A stretch of 64,000 nucleotides of DNA from an uncultured Magnetospirillum sp. (lineage in GTDB: Bacteria > Pseudomonadota > Alphaproteobacteria > Rhodospirillales > Magnetospirillaceae), in NCBI RefSeq assembly GCF_903853455.1, contig NZ_CAINTR010000173.1, positions 1-64,000 of the forward strand, written 5' to 3'. A program made the translations under genes and the position numbers. This document shows, in pieces, positions 38,470-48,476 of the stretch. Position 1 is the first letter of the stretch; each line of letters opens with the position of its first letter. Below the pieces are notes generated by a model, which was given only the letters and a program-made list of their open reading frames with translations, did no database searches and was not told the DNA's origin.

Positions 38470-41400
38470 ATGAGTTTATCCCCGCGCGGACGCTTCATCC
38501 TCAAAGCGACATTCGGCTATGCCGGATTGGCCTCGGCATGGGTGCTGCTCTCCGACCAGATGCTGGCCGGTCTCATCGACACCGCCACCGTCACCATGCT
38601 GGCCTCCGGCAAGGGGCTGGCCTTCGTAGCGGTCACATCGGTCCTGCTGGCGGTGGCCTTGCATGTCGTCCCGCCGGCCGAGGCCGCTCCTCCGCCGGTC
38701 GAGCCTCGCGATCGCTCCCGGCTGCTGGCGGCCCTTGCGCTCTCGGTTGTAAGCATCGGAGCCATCGGGACACTGGCGTTTCAAATTCAGTCCCAGGCGG
38801 TGCGGGAGGAACAGTGGAGTCAACTTCAGGCCGTGGCCCGGCTGGAAGTGGAGACCATCTCGCGCTGGCTGGACGACCGGCTGCGCATTGCCCGGGCGGT
38901 CTCGGCCAATCCAACCGTCTTGGCCGCGTTCGAGCGATGGAAGAAGACCGGGAACACCACCGATTTCCAGCGGCTGCATGCCAACCTCCTCAATTTGGTC
39001 GATAAATTCGGATTTCTCCGGGTCGAGATCCGAGATATATCCGGCGGCCTGCTGATAGACACTGGAACCGCCTTGACAGAAGGCGGCGACATCCAGGGCG
39101 CCATCGACAAGTCGATACGGACGCACCAAGCCGGGTTCTTCGATCTGCACCGCGACACCGAGAATGGCCCCATTTACCTGGGGATCGTGGCCCCGCTGAT
39201 CGGGGATGGCTCCGCGGAGGAGCCACTCGGAGTGCTGGTGTTGACCATGAGTCCCGAGGACTTCCTCTATCCCTATCTGCGCACCTGGCCGCGACCCAGC
39301 GCCACCGGCGAGACAGCGCTGGTCCGCCCTGAAGGGAACGACATCCTCTTCATCGGCCCACTGCGCCACCGACCGGATGCGGCACTGTCCTTGCGGCTGC
39401 CCTTGGCCTCGCCCGACCTGCCGGCCGCCATTTCCGTGCGAGCGGGTGGACCGATCACCGTCGAGGGACGGGATTACCGCGATGTCCCGGTTCTGGCGAC
39501 GGCACTGCCGGTTTCCGGCACCCCCTGGACCTTGGTGGCCAAGGTCGATGAGGCCGAGGCCTTGGCGGGAATCCGGCGGCTGGCCGGGTTGACCGCCGCC
39601 CTCGCCCTTGGGGCGCTGGCCCTGGCCGGTGCCGCCATCGGCTTCCTGTGGCAACGCCAGCAACTGGCTGCCGCCCTGCGGGATGCCGATCATGGCCGTG
39701 CCCTGGAGGCCAGCGAGGCCAAGTTCCGCTCTTATGTGGAGGGCTGCCCGGTGGCCCTGTTCGTGGCCGATGCCGAGGGCCGCTACGTGGATTGCAACCC
39801 GGCCGCCCTCGATCTTGTCGGCTATGACGCCGCCACTTTGAAGGAAATGCGGATTCCCATGCTGCATCCCGAGGAGGATCGGGAAGAGGTCTTTCGCGAT
39901 TTCGCCATGTTCGTCCGTGACGGGCATATCCATCACGACTACCGGCTCCAGCGGCGGGACGGCAGTCTGGTCTGGGTGCAATTGCGCACGGTCCCCCTGG
40001 CCGACGGGCATGTCATGGGCTTCTGCATGGACATCACCGAGCAAAAGCTGGCCGCCGCCGCCCTGCGCGACAGCGAAGCCCGCTTTTCCACCGTCTTCCA
40101 CGCCAGCCCCATCGCCATCGGCCTTGGCCTGATGAACGGCGAGTTGCTGGACGTCAACCAAGCCTGGCTCGACCTTGTCGGCTATGACCGTGACGAGGTG
40201 ATCGGCCGCACCACCGCGGAACTCGGCATTTACGAGCGGCCGGAGGACCGGCGGGAGGTCATCGAAACGCTCAACTCCCGCGGCAAGGTCTCCAATCTGG
40301 AGCTCCCGTACCGGCGCAAGAACGGCGAGCGGATCGTGGCGCAATACTCGGCGGAAGTCGTCGAGATTTCGGGAAAACCCCACCTGATGGTGATGGCTTC
40401 CGACATCACCCGGCGCAAGGCGGAGGCCATCGCGCTCCGGCGCTATGGCGAAATCGTCGAGCGTCTGGCCGATCCGGTGGTGTTCTTCGATTGCGCCGAA
40501 CGTTACGTGACGGTGAACCACGCCTATTCCAATCTGATCGGCAAGGACGCGGCCGACATGTTGGGCCAGAGGATGGAAGACGTCATCGCGCCGGAGGCCT
40601 ATTCGGTCGCCGAAAGCCACATGAAGGCGGCGGTGGCCGGCGAGTGCCAGAATTACGTCCTGGATCGCTTCTTCCCCGATGGCCGGCGCCATGTCTTCGA
40701 CATCAGGCTGGCGCCCTTCCTGGTCGGCGACGAGGTCCAGGGGGTGGTCGCCAACATGCACGAGATCACCGAACTGCGCCAAGCCCAGGATACCCTGGAA
40801 GCCGCGCAGGCCATGGCCCGCATGGGCAGTTGGAGCATGGACGTCGCCACCGGCACCTACACGACCTCTCCCACCAGCCGCCAGCATCTGGGATGGCTGG
40901 GGCGCGACATCAGCGAAGCGAATCTGCTGCCCTTCATTCATCCCGAGGATATGGCCTTGCGCCAAGCGGCCTGGCAGGCGGCAATGGCCGGGGCACCCTA
41001 TGACATCGAACACCGCATGGTGATCCACGGCCGAACCATCTGGGTCCATGTCAAGGCTCGGGTCGAATTCGATGCCGACGGCCGCCCGGTCAAGGCCACC
41101 GGCATGACCCAGGATATCACCGCCAAGCGGGAAGCCCAGCAGGCATTGGAGGCTTACAAGGACCACCTGGAGGATCTGGTCGCCGCCCGCACCATGGAGA
41201 TGGAAGCGGCCGAGGCGAAGATGCGGCTGATCCTTGAATCCAGCGGCGACGGCCTGTTCGGCGTCGATACAAGCGGTCGCGTCACCTTCGTCAACCGTGC
41301 CGCCTGCGCCCTGCTCGGCTACACCGCCGAACAGATCCTGGGGACCAATTGCCACCAGATGTTCCATTTCGCCTACCCCGACGGCAGCCCCTATCCCGAG

Positions 41401-43419
41401 GAGGATTGCCCGATCAGGGTGACGTTGCGCGGCGGCAAGGGAGCCCGGTGCGAGGACGACGTGTTCTGGCATGCCGACGGCAGGGCCTTGCCGGTCAGCT
41501 ATTCCACCCATCCCATGAGCCAGGACGGGCGCATCGTCGGGGCGGTGGTCAGCTTCGTCGATATCAGCGAGCGGCGGCGAAGCGACGATGCGCGGGAAGC
41601 CGCCCTGGCCGAGGCCGAGCGCCTAGCCCAGGTGCGCCGTGAATTCCTCGCCAATATGAGCCACGAGATCCGCACTCCCTTGACCGCGGTGCTGGGCCTG
41701 GCCCAGGTCGGCCGGCTCGATAGCGACGGACGCAAGACGGCCCAGACGTTCGGCAAGATCCTCGACGCCGGCCAGACGCTGCTGGGAGTGGTCGACGACA
41801 TTCTCGACTTCTCCAAGATCGAAGCCGGCAAGTTCAAACTGGAACGCCAGCCGCTGTCGCTGGCCGAGGTCGTAGACCGGGCGGTCGGCCTGGTGGCGGT
41901 GAGGGCCTATGCCAAGGGGTTGGACATGCGGGTCGCGGAGGCCTTCGACCTGCCGGCCGCCTGCCTGGGCGACGCCCTGCGTCTGGCCCAGATGCTGGGC
42001 AATCTGCTGTCCAACGCCGTCAAGTTCACCAATCCGAACGGCGCCGTGGCGCTGACGGTCGGGCGGGATGGCGGCTGGCTGGTGTTCCAGGTCATAGACA
42101 GTGGAATCGGCATGACGCCCGACCAGATGGCACGGCTGTTCCAACCCTTCGAGCAGGCCGACAGTTCCACCACCCGGCATTTCGGCGGCACCGGGCTGGG
42201 GCTGGCCATCACCAAGGAAATGGTCGAACTGATGGGCGGCACCATCGCGGCGACCAGCAGCCTCGGCGAGGGCAGCACGTTCACCCTGCGGCTGCCGTTG
42301 TTGGAGGTGGTCGCCGAGGAACCGCCGCCGCTGTCGGTTCCGGACTCCGTCGTGCTGGCCGGCCTGAGCGAGGCGGAGGCCTCGCCGCTGCTCGCCACCC
42401 TGCGGCGGCATGGCGCCGAAGTGACGCTGCTGCCCTCCGGCAAGGCGGTTCCCGCCTCGGCCGGGCTGGTGGTCACCACCGCCGAGGTGGCCGCCGAGTG
42501 GTCGGGTCTGGTGGTGGTGGAATCCGCCTTGGTGCGCGGCCTGCGGGTGGTGGTGGCGACCACGCCGGGTGGCGTGGGGATCGCCGCCGACCTAGCTGAA
42601 CGGGTGGCGGTGGTTGAACGTCCGTTGCGAGCCCGCCACCTGCTCGCCGTTCCGTCGACCGTGCCGTTGGTGTCGGTGCCGGGACGGCCGCGACTGGAGG
42701 GATACCGCGTCCTGGTGGCCGAGGACAACGAGGTCAACCGGCTGGTACTCGCCGAATTGCTGACACTGGAGGGAGCCGACCTCGATTGCGTCGAGAACGG
42801 TCGCCTCGCCATGGAGCGTCTCGGCCAACGGGGATCCGACGCCTACGACATCGTCATCAGCGACATCCAGATGCCGGACATGGACGGCTACGAAGTGGCG
42901 CGCCGCATCGCCGCTCTCGACCCCTCCCTGCCGGTGATCGGCCTGACCGCCCATGCCATGCCGGAGGAGCGGGAACGCTGTATCGCCGCCGGCATGCTCG
43001 AGCATCTGGCCAAACCCGTCACCATGGACCGTCTGGTGCCGATCATCCTCCGCCATGCCCGGCAGGCTCCCCATGACCGCCGCCAGCCCCTGATCGACCG
43101 GAATCGCCTGAAAGACCGCTACGGCGACCGGGCCGCCTTCATCGCCAAATTGCTGGCGACGGTGCGGACCACGCATGCCGGAACCGCGGCGGAGCTGCGG
43201 GCGGCGGCCCGCGACGGCGACCTCCTCCGGCTGTCGGTCATGGCCCACACCATCAAGGGAAGTGCCGGCAATCTGGCAGCCTCGGCATTGCTGGACCTTG
43301 CCCAACAGACCGAGGACGCGGCTCGGGCCGGCCGGGGCGAGACGGCGGTGACGCTAGCCATCGAACTGGCCGCGACCATCGAGGCGCTGCTGGTGGAACT
43401 GGCGGAGGAGACGCCGTGA
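38470..43419 (+). CDS. hybrid sensor histidine kinase with Cache-like sensor, five PAS regions, receiver and HPt
   Basis: A 1649-residue phosphorelay kinase. N-terminal helices (about 13-65 and 85-105) flank a periplasmic Cache-like domain (about 105-365), closed by a helix at about 370-395. Five PAS regions follow between about 410 and 1045, joined by helices, then HisKA with NMSHEIRTPLTAVLGL (His near 1063) and HATPase with NLLSNAVKFTN and GGTGLGLAITKEM. After an apparently degenerate receiver (about 1285-1400) comes a true receiver (about 1410-1530; VAEDNEVNR, ISDIQMPDMDGY, AKPV), then an HPt with AHTIKGSAGNL. The His-Asp-His relay is complete; the last acceptor may be the next gene's receiver. 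Its stop overlaps that gene (TGATG). Confidence 0.92.
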   Translation: MSLSPRGRFILKATFGYAGLASAWVLLSDQMLAGLIDTATVTMLASGKGLAFVAVTSVLLAVALHVVPPAEAAPPPVEPRDRSRLLAALALSVVSIGAIGTLAFQIQSQAVREEQWSQLQAVARLEVETISRWLDDRLRIARAVSANPTVLAAFERWKKTGNTTDFQRLHANLLNLVDKFGFLRVEIRDISGGLLIDTGTALTEGGDIQGAIDKSIRTHQAGFFDLHRDTENGPIYLGIVAPLIGDGSAEEPLGVLVLTMSPEDFLYPYLRTWPRPSATGETALVRPEGNDILFIGPLRHRPDAALSLRLPLASPDLPAAISVRAGGPITVEGRDYRDVPVLATALPVSGTPWTLVAKVDEAEALAGIRRLAGLTAALALGALALAGAAIGFLWQRQQLAAALRDADHGRALEASEAKFRSYVEGCPVALFVADAEGRYVDCNPAALDLVGYDAATLKEMRIPMLHPEEDREEVFRDFAMFVRDGHIHHDYRLQRRDGSLVWVQLRTVPLADGHVMGFCMDITEQKLAAAALRDSEARFSTVFHASPIAIGLGLMNGELLDVNQAWLDLVGYDRDEVIGRTTAELGIYERPEDRREVIETLNSRGKVSNLELPYRRKNGERIVAQYSAEVVEISGKPHLMVMASDITRRKAEAIALRRYGEIVERLADPVVFFDCAERYVTVNHAYSNLIGKDAADMLGQRMEDVIAPEAYSVAESHMKAAVAGECQNYVLDRFFPDGRRHVFDIRLAPFLVGDEVQGVVANMHEITELRQAQDTLEAAQAMARMGSWSMDVATGTYTTSPTSRQHLGWLGRDISEANLLPFIHPEDMALRQAAWQAAMAGAPYDIEHRMVIHGRTIWVHVKARVEFDADGRPVKATGMTQDITAKREAQQALEAYKDHLEDLVAARTMEMEAAEAKMRLILESSGDGLFGVDTSGRVTFVNRAACALLGYTAEQILGTNCHQMFHFAYPDGSPYPEEDCPIRVTLRGGKGARCEDDVFWHADGRALPVSYSTHPMSQDGRIVGAVVSFVDISERRRSDDAREAALAEAERLAQVRREFLANMSHEIRTPLTAVLGLAQVGRLDSDGRKTAQTFGKILDAGQTLLGVVDDILDFSKIEAGKFKLERQPLSLAEVVDRAVGLVAVRAYAKGLDMRVAEAFDLPAACLGDALRLAQMLGNLLSNAVKFTNPNGAVALTVGRDGGWLVFQVIDSGIGMTPDQMARLFQPFEQADSSTTRHFGGTGLGLAITKEMVELMGGTIAATSSLGEGSTFTLRLPLLEVVAEEPPPLSVPDSVVLAGLSEAEASPLLATLRRHGAEVTLLPSGKAVPASAGLVVTTAEVAAEWSGLVVVESALVRGLRVVVATTPGGVGIAADLAERVAVVERPLRARHLLAVPSTVPLVSVPGRPRLEGYRVLVAEDNEVNRLVLAELLTLEGADLDCVENGRLAMERLGQRGSDAYDIVISDIQMPDMDGYEVARRIAALDPSLPVIGLTAHAMPEERERCIAAGMLEHLAKPVTMDRLVPIILRHARQAPHDRRQPLIDRNRLKDRYGDRAAFIAKLLATVRTTHAGTAAELRAAARDGDLLRLSVMAHTIKGSAGNLAASALLDLAQQTEDAARAGRGETAVTLAIELAATIEALLVELAEETP

Positions 43420-44591
43420 TGGAGCCGCGCGCCCGTATTCTCATCGCCGACGACCAGCCCGACAACCTGCTGGTGCTGGAAGACCTGCTGGGCGCGTTGT
43501 ACGTCGTGGATGCGGTGGGGGGCGGGCAGGACGTGCTGACCGCCATGGCCGGACCGGTCCTTCCCGATCTGGTGCTACTCGACGTCGTGATGCCGGAACC
43601 CAACGGCTTCGAGGTGTGCCGCCGCATCAAGGAACAGGCGCGCAGCCGCGATATTCCCATCATCTTCCTCACCGGTCTCGACAGTGTTCGCGACGAGGAG
43701 CGGGGCCTGGCCCTCGGCGCCGACGACTTCATCCGCAAGCCGTTCGTGCCGCTGGTGGTGCTGGCCCGGGTCAGGAACCTCCTCGGCCGGCGCGAGGCCA
43801 TGCGCCGCCAGAGCCAGCTGGCCGTCATCGAGGCCCGTCTGGCCGAACAGCAGAAGGTGGCCGAAACGCTGCAGGCCATGGTCGACAAGCTGACGGTGAT
43901 GAACACCGAGCTGGAGCGCTTCGCGTTCGTCGCCGCCCACGACCTGCGGGAGCCGTTGCGCTCGGTGATCAGCTACAGCCAGATGCTCGACCGCCAATGC
44001 GGCGACCGGCTGGGGCCGGACGAGCGCGGGTCGCTGCGCTACATCGTCGATGGCGCCAAGCGCATGTACGACCTGATCGGCGGCCTGTTGGCCTATTCCC
44101 ACATCCCCGCCAACATGGGGAATCCGCAGCGGGGCGACGCCGCCACCGCCTGTGCCCTGGCCGTGGAGAATCTGGCCGCCATCATCGCGGAGAACCACGC
44201 CACGGTCGCCATCGGCGAAGGCATGACCGAGGTCGAGGCCGACGAGTTGCAACTGGTCCAGGTGTTCCAGAACCTGGTCGGCAACGCCGTCAAGTTCCAC
44301 CACCCCGAACGCCCCGCCTGCATCATGGTCTCGGCCCGCCGGATCGGCGCTGTGGTGGAGTTCAGGGTCGCCGACGACGGCATGGGCTTCGATCCCGAGG
44401 AGCAGGACGTCTTCGAACTGTTTCGCCAGTTGCACCGCCTGGGCGGTTCAGGCGTCGGCTTGGCTATCTGCAAGCGCATCGTTCAGGGCCTGGGCGGCAA
44501 GATCTGGGCCGAATCGACGCCGGGGCAAGGCAGCACCTTCTTCTTCACCATTCCCAACACCGTCAAACCGGACACCGCCCAAGTTGGTTAG
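43419..44591 (+). CDS. receiver-histidine kinase (response regulator with phytochrome-type kinase)
   Basis: A 390-residue soluble protein. The receiver (about 3-120) has ILIADDQPDN, LLDVVMPEPNG, FLTG and RKPF, all key residues present. A coiled coil leads to a HisKA domain with FAFVAAHDLREPLRSV, the variant found in bacteriophytochrome-like kinases, and an HATPase with NLVGNAVKF, DDGMGF and GVGLAIC. The ATG at 43419 overlaps the previous stop and has GGAGGAG at the right distance; a GTG one codon earlier is also possible. It probably takes phosphate from the upstream hybrid kinase. Confidence 0.9.
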   Translation: MEPRARILIADDQPDNLLVLEDLLGALYVVDAVGGGQDVLTAMAGPVLPDLVLLDVVMPEPNGFEVCRRIKEQARSRDIPIIFLTGLDSVRDEERGLALGADDFIRKPFVPLVVLARVRNLLGRREAMRRQSQLAVIEARLAEQQKVAETLQAMVDKLTVMNTELERFAFVAAHDLREPLRSVISYSQMLDRQCGDRLGPDERGSLRYIVDGAKRMYDLIGGLLAYSHIPANMGNPQRGDAATACALAVENLAAIIAENHATVAIGEGMTEVEADELQLVQVFQNLVGNAVKFHHPERPACIMVSARRIGAVVEFRVADDGMGFDPEEQDVFELFRQLHRLGGSGVGLAICKRIVQGLGGKIWAESTPGQGSTFFFTIPNTVKPDTAQVG

Positions 44592-44633
44592 CCGGCTTGG
44601 GCGAATCGTCACGGTCCTCCCAGCACGTCATTC

Positions 44634-44686
44634 TTCCCCCTCCCCCGGCTCCGCCGGGGGAGGGCCGGGGTGGGGGCAAGCCCCAA
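44634..44686. repeat. CCCTCTCCC/GGGAGAGGG-family hairpin repeat
   Basis: A strong stem CCCCCGGC-tcc-GCCGGGGG with AGGGCCGGGGTGGGGG after it, in the 96-bp convergent space between the receiver-kinase and bioB stops. It aligns with 11212-11247 and 51255-51298. It may act as a bidirectional terminator. Confidence 0.6.
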
Positions 44687-44687
44687 A

Positions 44688-45671
44688 TCACATGGGCGTC
44701 AGGCCCAGCCGGCCGAACAGGCTCTTGTCCTGCCCCGGCTTGGCGTTCTTGGCGGTCAGCAGCTTCTGGCCGCAGAAGATGGAATTGGCGCCGGCCAGGA
44801 AGCACAGCGCCTGCATCTCCTCGCTCATGCCTTCGCGGCCGGCCGACAGGCGGACGAAGCTCTTCGGCATGATGATGCGGGCCACCGCGATGGTGCGGAT
44901 GAAGTCGAAGGAATCGGGACGCTCGGCATCGGCCAGCGGCGTTCCGGCGATGGGAATCAGCAGATTGATCGGCACGCTGTCGGGATGCTTGGGCATGTTG
45001 GCGAGCGTCATCAGCATCTTGGCGCGGTCGGCGCGGCCCTCGCCCAGGCCGACGATGCCGCCGGAACACACATGCAGGCCGGCATCGCGCACCACGTCCA
45101 ATGTGTCCAGCCGATCCTGGAAGGTGCGGGTGGTGATGACCTCGGAATAGTGTTCCGGGCTGGTGTCGATGTTGTGGTTGTAATAGTCGAGGCCGGCCTC
45201 CTTCAGGCGGCTCGCCTGCCACTTGTCCAGCAGGCCGAAGGTGGCGCAGGTCTCCATGCCCAGCGACTTGACGCCCTCGATCATGGCCACCGCCACCTCG
45301 AAATCCTCGCCCTTGGGACCGCGCCAGGCGGCGCCCATGCAGAAGCGGCTTGCCCCCTCCTCCTTGGCCTGACGGGCGGCTTCCACCACCTCTTCCACCG
45401 CCAGCAGCTTTTCCTTTTCCAGGCCGGTGGCGTAATGGGCGCTCTGCGGACAGTAGGAGCAATCCTCGGGACAGGCGCCGGTCTTGATGGAAATCAGCCG
45501 CGACACCTGGACCCGGTTGGGATCGAAATGGGCGCGATGAACGGTCTGGGCCTGAAACATCAGATCGTTGAAGGGCTGGGCGAACAGCGCCTCGACCTCG
45601 TCCGCCGTCCAGTCGTGGCGGACGCCGTCGCCGTTTACCGCCGTTACCGTCTTCGCTGCCTGTGTGGTCAC
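44688..45671 (-). CDS. bioB: biotin synthase
   Basis: Radical-SAM enzyme inserting sulfur into dethiobiotin. The 327-residue protein has the cluster motif CPEDCSYC, followed by QSAHYATG and [11 protein letters not shown], with the cysteines and Arg for the auxiliary [2Fe-2S] cluster in [15 protein letters not shown] and [10 protein letters not shown]. The start is a GTG at 45671 with AAGGGA eight bases upstream. It is divergent from bioF across a 96-bp spacer in which I find no BioR-type TTATnnATAA site. Confidence 0.95.
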   Translation of the reverse strand: MTTQAAKTVTAVNGDGVRHDWTADEVEALFAQPFNDLMFQAQTVHRAHFDPNRVQVSRLISIKTGACPEDCSYCPQSAHYATGLEKEKLLAVEEVVEAARQAKEEGASRFCMGAAWRGPKGEDFEVAVAMIEGVKSLGMETCATFGLLDKWQASRLKEAGLDYYNHNIDTSPEHYSEVITTRTFQDRLDTLDVVRDAGLHVCSGGIVGLGEGRADRAKMLMTLANMPKHPDSVPINLLIPIAGTPLADAERPDSFDFIRTIAVARIIMPKSFVRLSAGREGMSEEMQALCFLAGANSIFCGQKLLTAKNAKPGQDKSLFGRLGLTPM

Positions 45672-45767
45672 CGGAATGTCCCTTTTGATCCATTCGAGGG
45701 GCCGCAATGTAGTGCCGCGCATCCCCCCTTTGCAACAGGAGCGAAAACCCTCTATGACGGCTTGACG

Positions 45768-46946
45768 ATGCGCGGACTGAACGACAGCGTTAACCGGTTT
45801 CTCGCCGGCCTGGATCAGGCCGGGCGCAAACGCGCGCTTCGCCCGGTGGAGCCCATGCCCGGCGGGCGGGTGCGGGTCGGTGGCCGCGAGTTGATCAACT
45901 TCTCCTCCAACGACTATCTGGGGCTGACCCGCCATCCGGTGGTGGTCGAGCGGGCCAGCCGCTGGGCGCGGGAATTCGGCGCCGGCGCCGGCGCGTCGCA
46001 GTTGGTCACCGGCCATCTCGCCGCCCTGACCGCCATCGAGGCCAAGATCGCGCGGGCCAAGCAGAGCGAGGCGGCGCTGGTCTTCGCCAGCGGCTGGCAG
46101 TGCAACGCCTCGGTGCTGCCGGCGCTGCTGGACAAGGCGCTGTGGGGGGCCGAGCCTCTGGTGCTGGCCGACCGCCTGATCCACGCCAGCATGCATGCCG
46201 GCCTTGCCCAAGGCCACGGCCGCTGCCTGCGCTACCGCCACGACGATCTCGGCCATCTGGAAGACCTGCTGCGAACCCATGCCAACCGGCCGGGACCGCG
46301 CTTTATCGTCAGCGAGACGGTGTTCAGCATGGACGGCGATGCCTGCGACGTGGGCGCGCTGAAGGCGCTGGCCGAGAGCTGGGACGCCTTCCTCTATCTC
46401 GACGAGGCCCATGCCACCGGCGTGCTGGGCGAGACCGGCTTCGGCCTTACTCCCGGTCATGGCGTCGACCTGACCATGGGCACCTTCTCCAAGGGGATGG
46501 GCGGATTCGGCGCCTATGTGGCCTGTTCCGCCGCTCTGCGCGACTATCTGGTCAACCGCGCCTCCGGCCTGATCTACGCCACCGCCCTGCCGCCCGCCGT
46601 GCTGGGGGCGATCGACGCGGCGCTGGATCTGGTGCCCGGCATGGTGGCCGAACGCACCCATCTGCGCATGATGGCCCAGCGGCTGCGCGGCGCGTTGCAG
46701 GCCGCCGGCCTGGATACCGGCGCCTCTTCCACCCAGATCGTGCCGGTGATCCTGGGCGACGAGCATCGCACCCTGGCGGTGGCCCGTGCCCTGGAGGATC
46801 GCGGCGTGCTGGGCATCGCCATCCGGCCCCCCACCGTGCCCAAGGGAACCAGCCGCATCCGCTTCGCCCTGTCGTCGGTCCATTCCGAAGCCGATATCGA
46901 CCACCTGATCGCGGCGGTGCTGGACGCGGTGAAGGAGGTTCCGTGA
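45768..46946 (+). CDS. bioF: 8-amino-7-oxononanoate synthase
   Basis: PLP enzyme joining pimeloyl-ACP and alanine. A 392-residue protein with [25 protein letters not shown], the PLP-aspartate in [12 protein letters not shown], and the Schiff-base Lys in [15 protein letters not shown] 45768 has no good ribosome site; the GGAG at 45737 is too distant, so low or regulated translation is possible. First gene of bioF-bioH/G-bioC-bioD-bioA. Confidence 0.94.
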   Translation: MRGLNDSVNRFLAGLDQAGRKRALRPVEPMPGGRVRVGGRELINFSSNDYLGLTRHPVVVERASRWAREFGAGAGASQLVTGHLAALTAIEAKIARAKQSEAALVFASGWQCNASVLPALLDKALWGAEPLVLADRLIHASMHAGLAQGHGRCLRYRHDDLGHLEDLLRTHANRPGPRFIVSETVFSMDGDACDVGALKALAESWDAFLYLDEAHATGVLGETGFGLTPGHGVDLTMGTFSKGMGGFGAYVACSAALRDYLVNRASGLIYATALPPAVLGAIDAALDLVPGMVAERTHLRMMAQRLRGALQAAGLDTGASSTQIVPVILGDEHRTLAVARALEDRGVLGIAIRPPTVPKGTSRIRFALSSVHSEADIDHLIAAVLDAVKEVP

Positions 46947-47575
46947 CCACTCTCCTCTGCGTCCACGGCTGGGGCTTCGGCGCCGGCTTCTGGGATAGCC
47001 TGCTGGAGCGCCTGCCCGACCTGGAGGCCGAGCGGATCGACCTGGGCTTTTACGGCGCGCCCCGGCAGCCGACGGTCGGCCGGCCGTTGGTGGTCGCCCA
47101 TTCCATGGGGCTGGCCTGGGCGCTGGCCAACATCCCGCGCCCCTGGGCCGGGGTGCTGGCCGTCAACGCCTTCGCCCGCTTCACCCGCGCCCAGCACTTC
47201 ATCGAAGGGGTGCCGCCCCGCATGGTCGAGCGCATGCAGAACCGCTTCGCCACCGAGCCCCAGGCGGTGACCGCCGAATTCCTTAGCCGCTGCGGCGTCG
47301 ACCGCCCCGACACCAGCGCCATCGACCCCGAACCGCTGGGCAAGGCGCTGGCCTGGCTGGGCAAGTGCGACGAGCGCACCAGCCTGCGCATGCTGTCCTG
47401 CCCTCGGCTGGCCCTGGCCGGGCTGAACGATCCCATCGTGCCGCCGGCCATGAGTACCGCCAGCTTTCCCGCCGAGGACCTGATCCTAGCCGAGGGCGGC
47501 GGCCATCTGCTGCCGCTGACCCATCCCGACTGGGTGGCGGCCAATCTGCGGCTGCTGCTGGCGAGAACGGCATGA
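46943..47575 (+). CDS. alpha/beta hydrolase, pimeloyl-ACP methyl ester esterase (BioH/BioG type)
   Basis: Probably cleaves pimeloyl-ACP methyl ester to end the BioC branch. The 210-residue hydrolase has an [10 protein letters not shown] oxyanion region, nucleophile elbow AHSMG, Asp in NDPIV and His in GGGHLLPL. The elbow is not the usual GxSxG (Ala in first place), and the length is nearer to BioG than to BioH (about 255), so the exact class is open. GTG 46943 overlaps the bioF stop and follows AAGGAGG. Position between bioF and bioC is the main functional argument. Confidence 0.85.
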   Translation: MTTLLCVHGWGFGAGFWDSLLERLPDLEAERIDLGFYGAPRQPTVGRPLVVAHSMGLAWALANIPRPWAGVLAVNAFARFTRAQHFIEGVPPRMVERMQNRFATEPQAVTAEFLSRCGVDRPDTSAIDPEPLGKALAWLGKCDERTSLRMLSCPRLALAGLNDPIVPPAMSTASFPAEDLILAEGGGHLLPLTHPDWVAANLRLLLARTA

Positions 47576-48327
47576 AGGAGCGCAAGCAGCGGATCGCCGC
47601 CGCCTTTTCCGCCGCCGCCGCCAGCTACGATTCCCATGCCGAGGCGCAGATCCGCACCGCCGGGCTGCTGGCCGAGCGGCTGCCGCCGCTGCCCGCCGCG
47701 CCGCGCGTGCTGGAACTGGGCTGCGGCACCGGCATCCTGACCCGCCGCCTGCTGGACCGGCTCGGTCCCGACGCCGACCTGCTGGCCACCGATCTCAGCC
47801 CCGCCATGATCGCCCGCAGCCGGGACACCCTCCACGATCCGCGCCTGCGCTTCGCCGTGATGGATGCCGAGGCCCCCACCGTGGCGCCGGCCGCGTTCGA
47901 CCTGGTCGTCTCGTCGCTGGCGGCGCAGTGGTTCGCCGACCTGCCCGCCGCCCTGGACCGACTGGTCGGTCTATTGAAGCCGGGCGGGCATCTGCTGATC
48001 GCCACCCTGGGCGCCGGCACCTTCGCCGAGTGGCGGGCCGCCCATGCCGAGATGGGGCTGGAGGCCGGCATCGCCGACTATCCCGACGCCGCCGAACTGG
48101 CGGCCATGGCGAAGGGAGCCCGGGTGGACTCGGTCCCCTTCACCCTCACCCATGACCATGCGCGAGCCTTTCTCTCGACCCTGTCCAGTCTCGGCGCGAC
48201 CACGCCCAAGCCCGGCCACCGGCCCTTGCCCGCCGGTGCCCTGCGGCGCATCATGGCCCGCCTGGGGGGGCCTTTCGCCATCACCTGGGATATCCTGATC
48301 CTGAGCGTGACGAAGGGATTGAAGTGA
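47572..48327 (+). CDS. bioC: malonyl-ACP O-methyltransferase BioC
   Basis: SAM-dependent methyltransferase that caps malonyl-ACP for pimelate synthesis. The 251-residue protein opens with IAAAFSAAAASYDSHAEAQ, typical of BioC, then the SAM motif VLELGCGTGILTRRL, ATDLSPAMI and SLAAQWFADLPAAL. ATG overlaps the previous stop (ATGA). Following it is a multi-hairpin repeat that separates it from bioD. Confidence 0.92.
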   Translation: MKERKQRIAAAFSAAAASYDSHAEAQIRTAGLLAERLPPLPAAPRVLELGCGTGILTRRLLDRLGPDADLLATDLSPAMIARSRDTLHDPRLRFAVMDAEAPTVAPAAFDLVVSSLAAQWFADLPAALDRLVGLLKPGGHLLIATLGAGTFAEWRAAHAEMGLEAGIADYPDAAELAAMAKGARVDSVPFTLTHDHARAFLSTLSSLGATTPKPGHRPLPAGALRRIMARLGGPFAITWDILILSVTKGLK

Positions 48328-48401
48328 GATCAGACCGACCGAAGGGAGTTGCTGGCCCGCCGGCTTCGCCGGCAGACACGTCCGATGCGCGCCGGCGCGC
48401 G

Positions 48402-48469
48402 CAGGGCCGGCGCGCCTCATGGCGCGAAAACCAAGGGCGCGGGACGCGCCCGCCCGGCGCCTGAGGGAC
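48402..48469 (+). repeat. copy A of the multi-hairpin repeat, next to the bioD start
   Basis: Blocks in order: GGCCGGCGCGCC, TGGCGCGAAAACCAAGG, GCG-stem, then GCCCGGCGCCTGAGGGAC. Another hairpin, GCCGGCTTCGCCGGC, precedes it at about 48357. The terminal GAGGG lies nine bases before the bioD ATG and looks like its ribosome site, so the repeat has become part of the gene's expression signal. Confidence 0.7.
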
Positions 48470-48476
48470 AAAAGCA

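Noticed and set aside
45672..45767. BioR or BirA operator between bioB and bioF
   Set aside because: No TTATnnATAA or BirA-type inverted repeat is visible in the 96-bp spacer, so I make no claim on biotin regulation.
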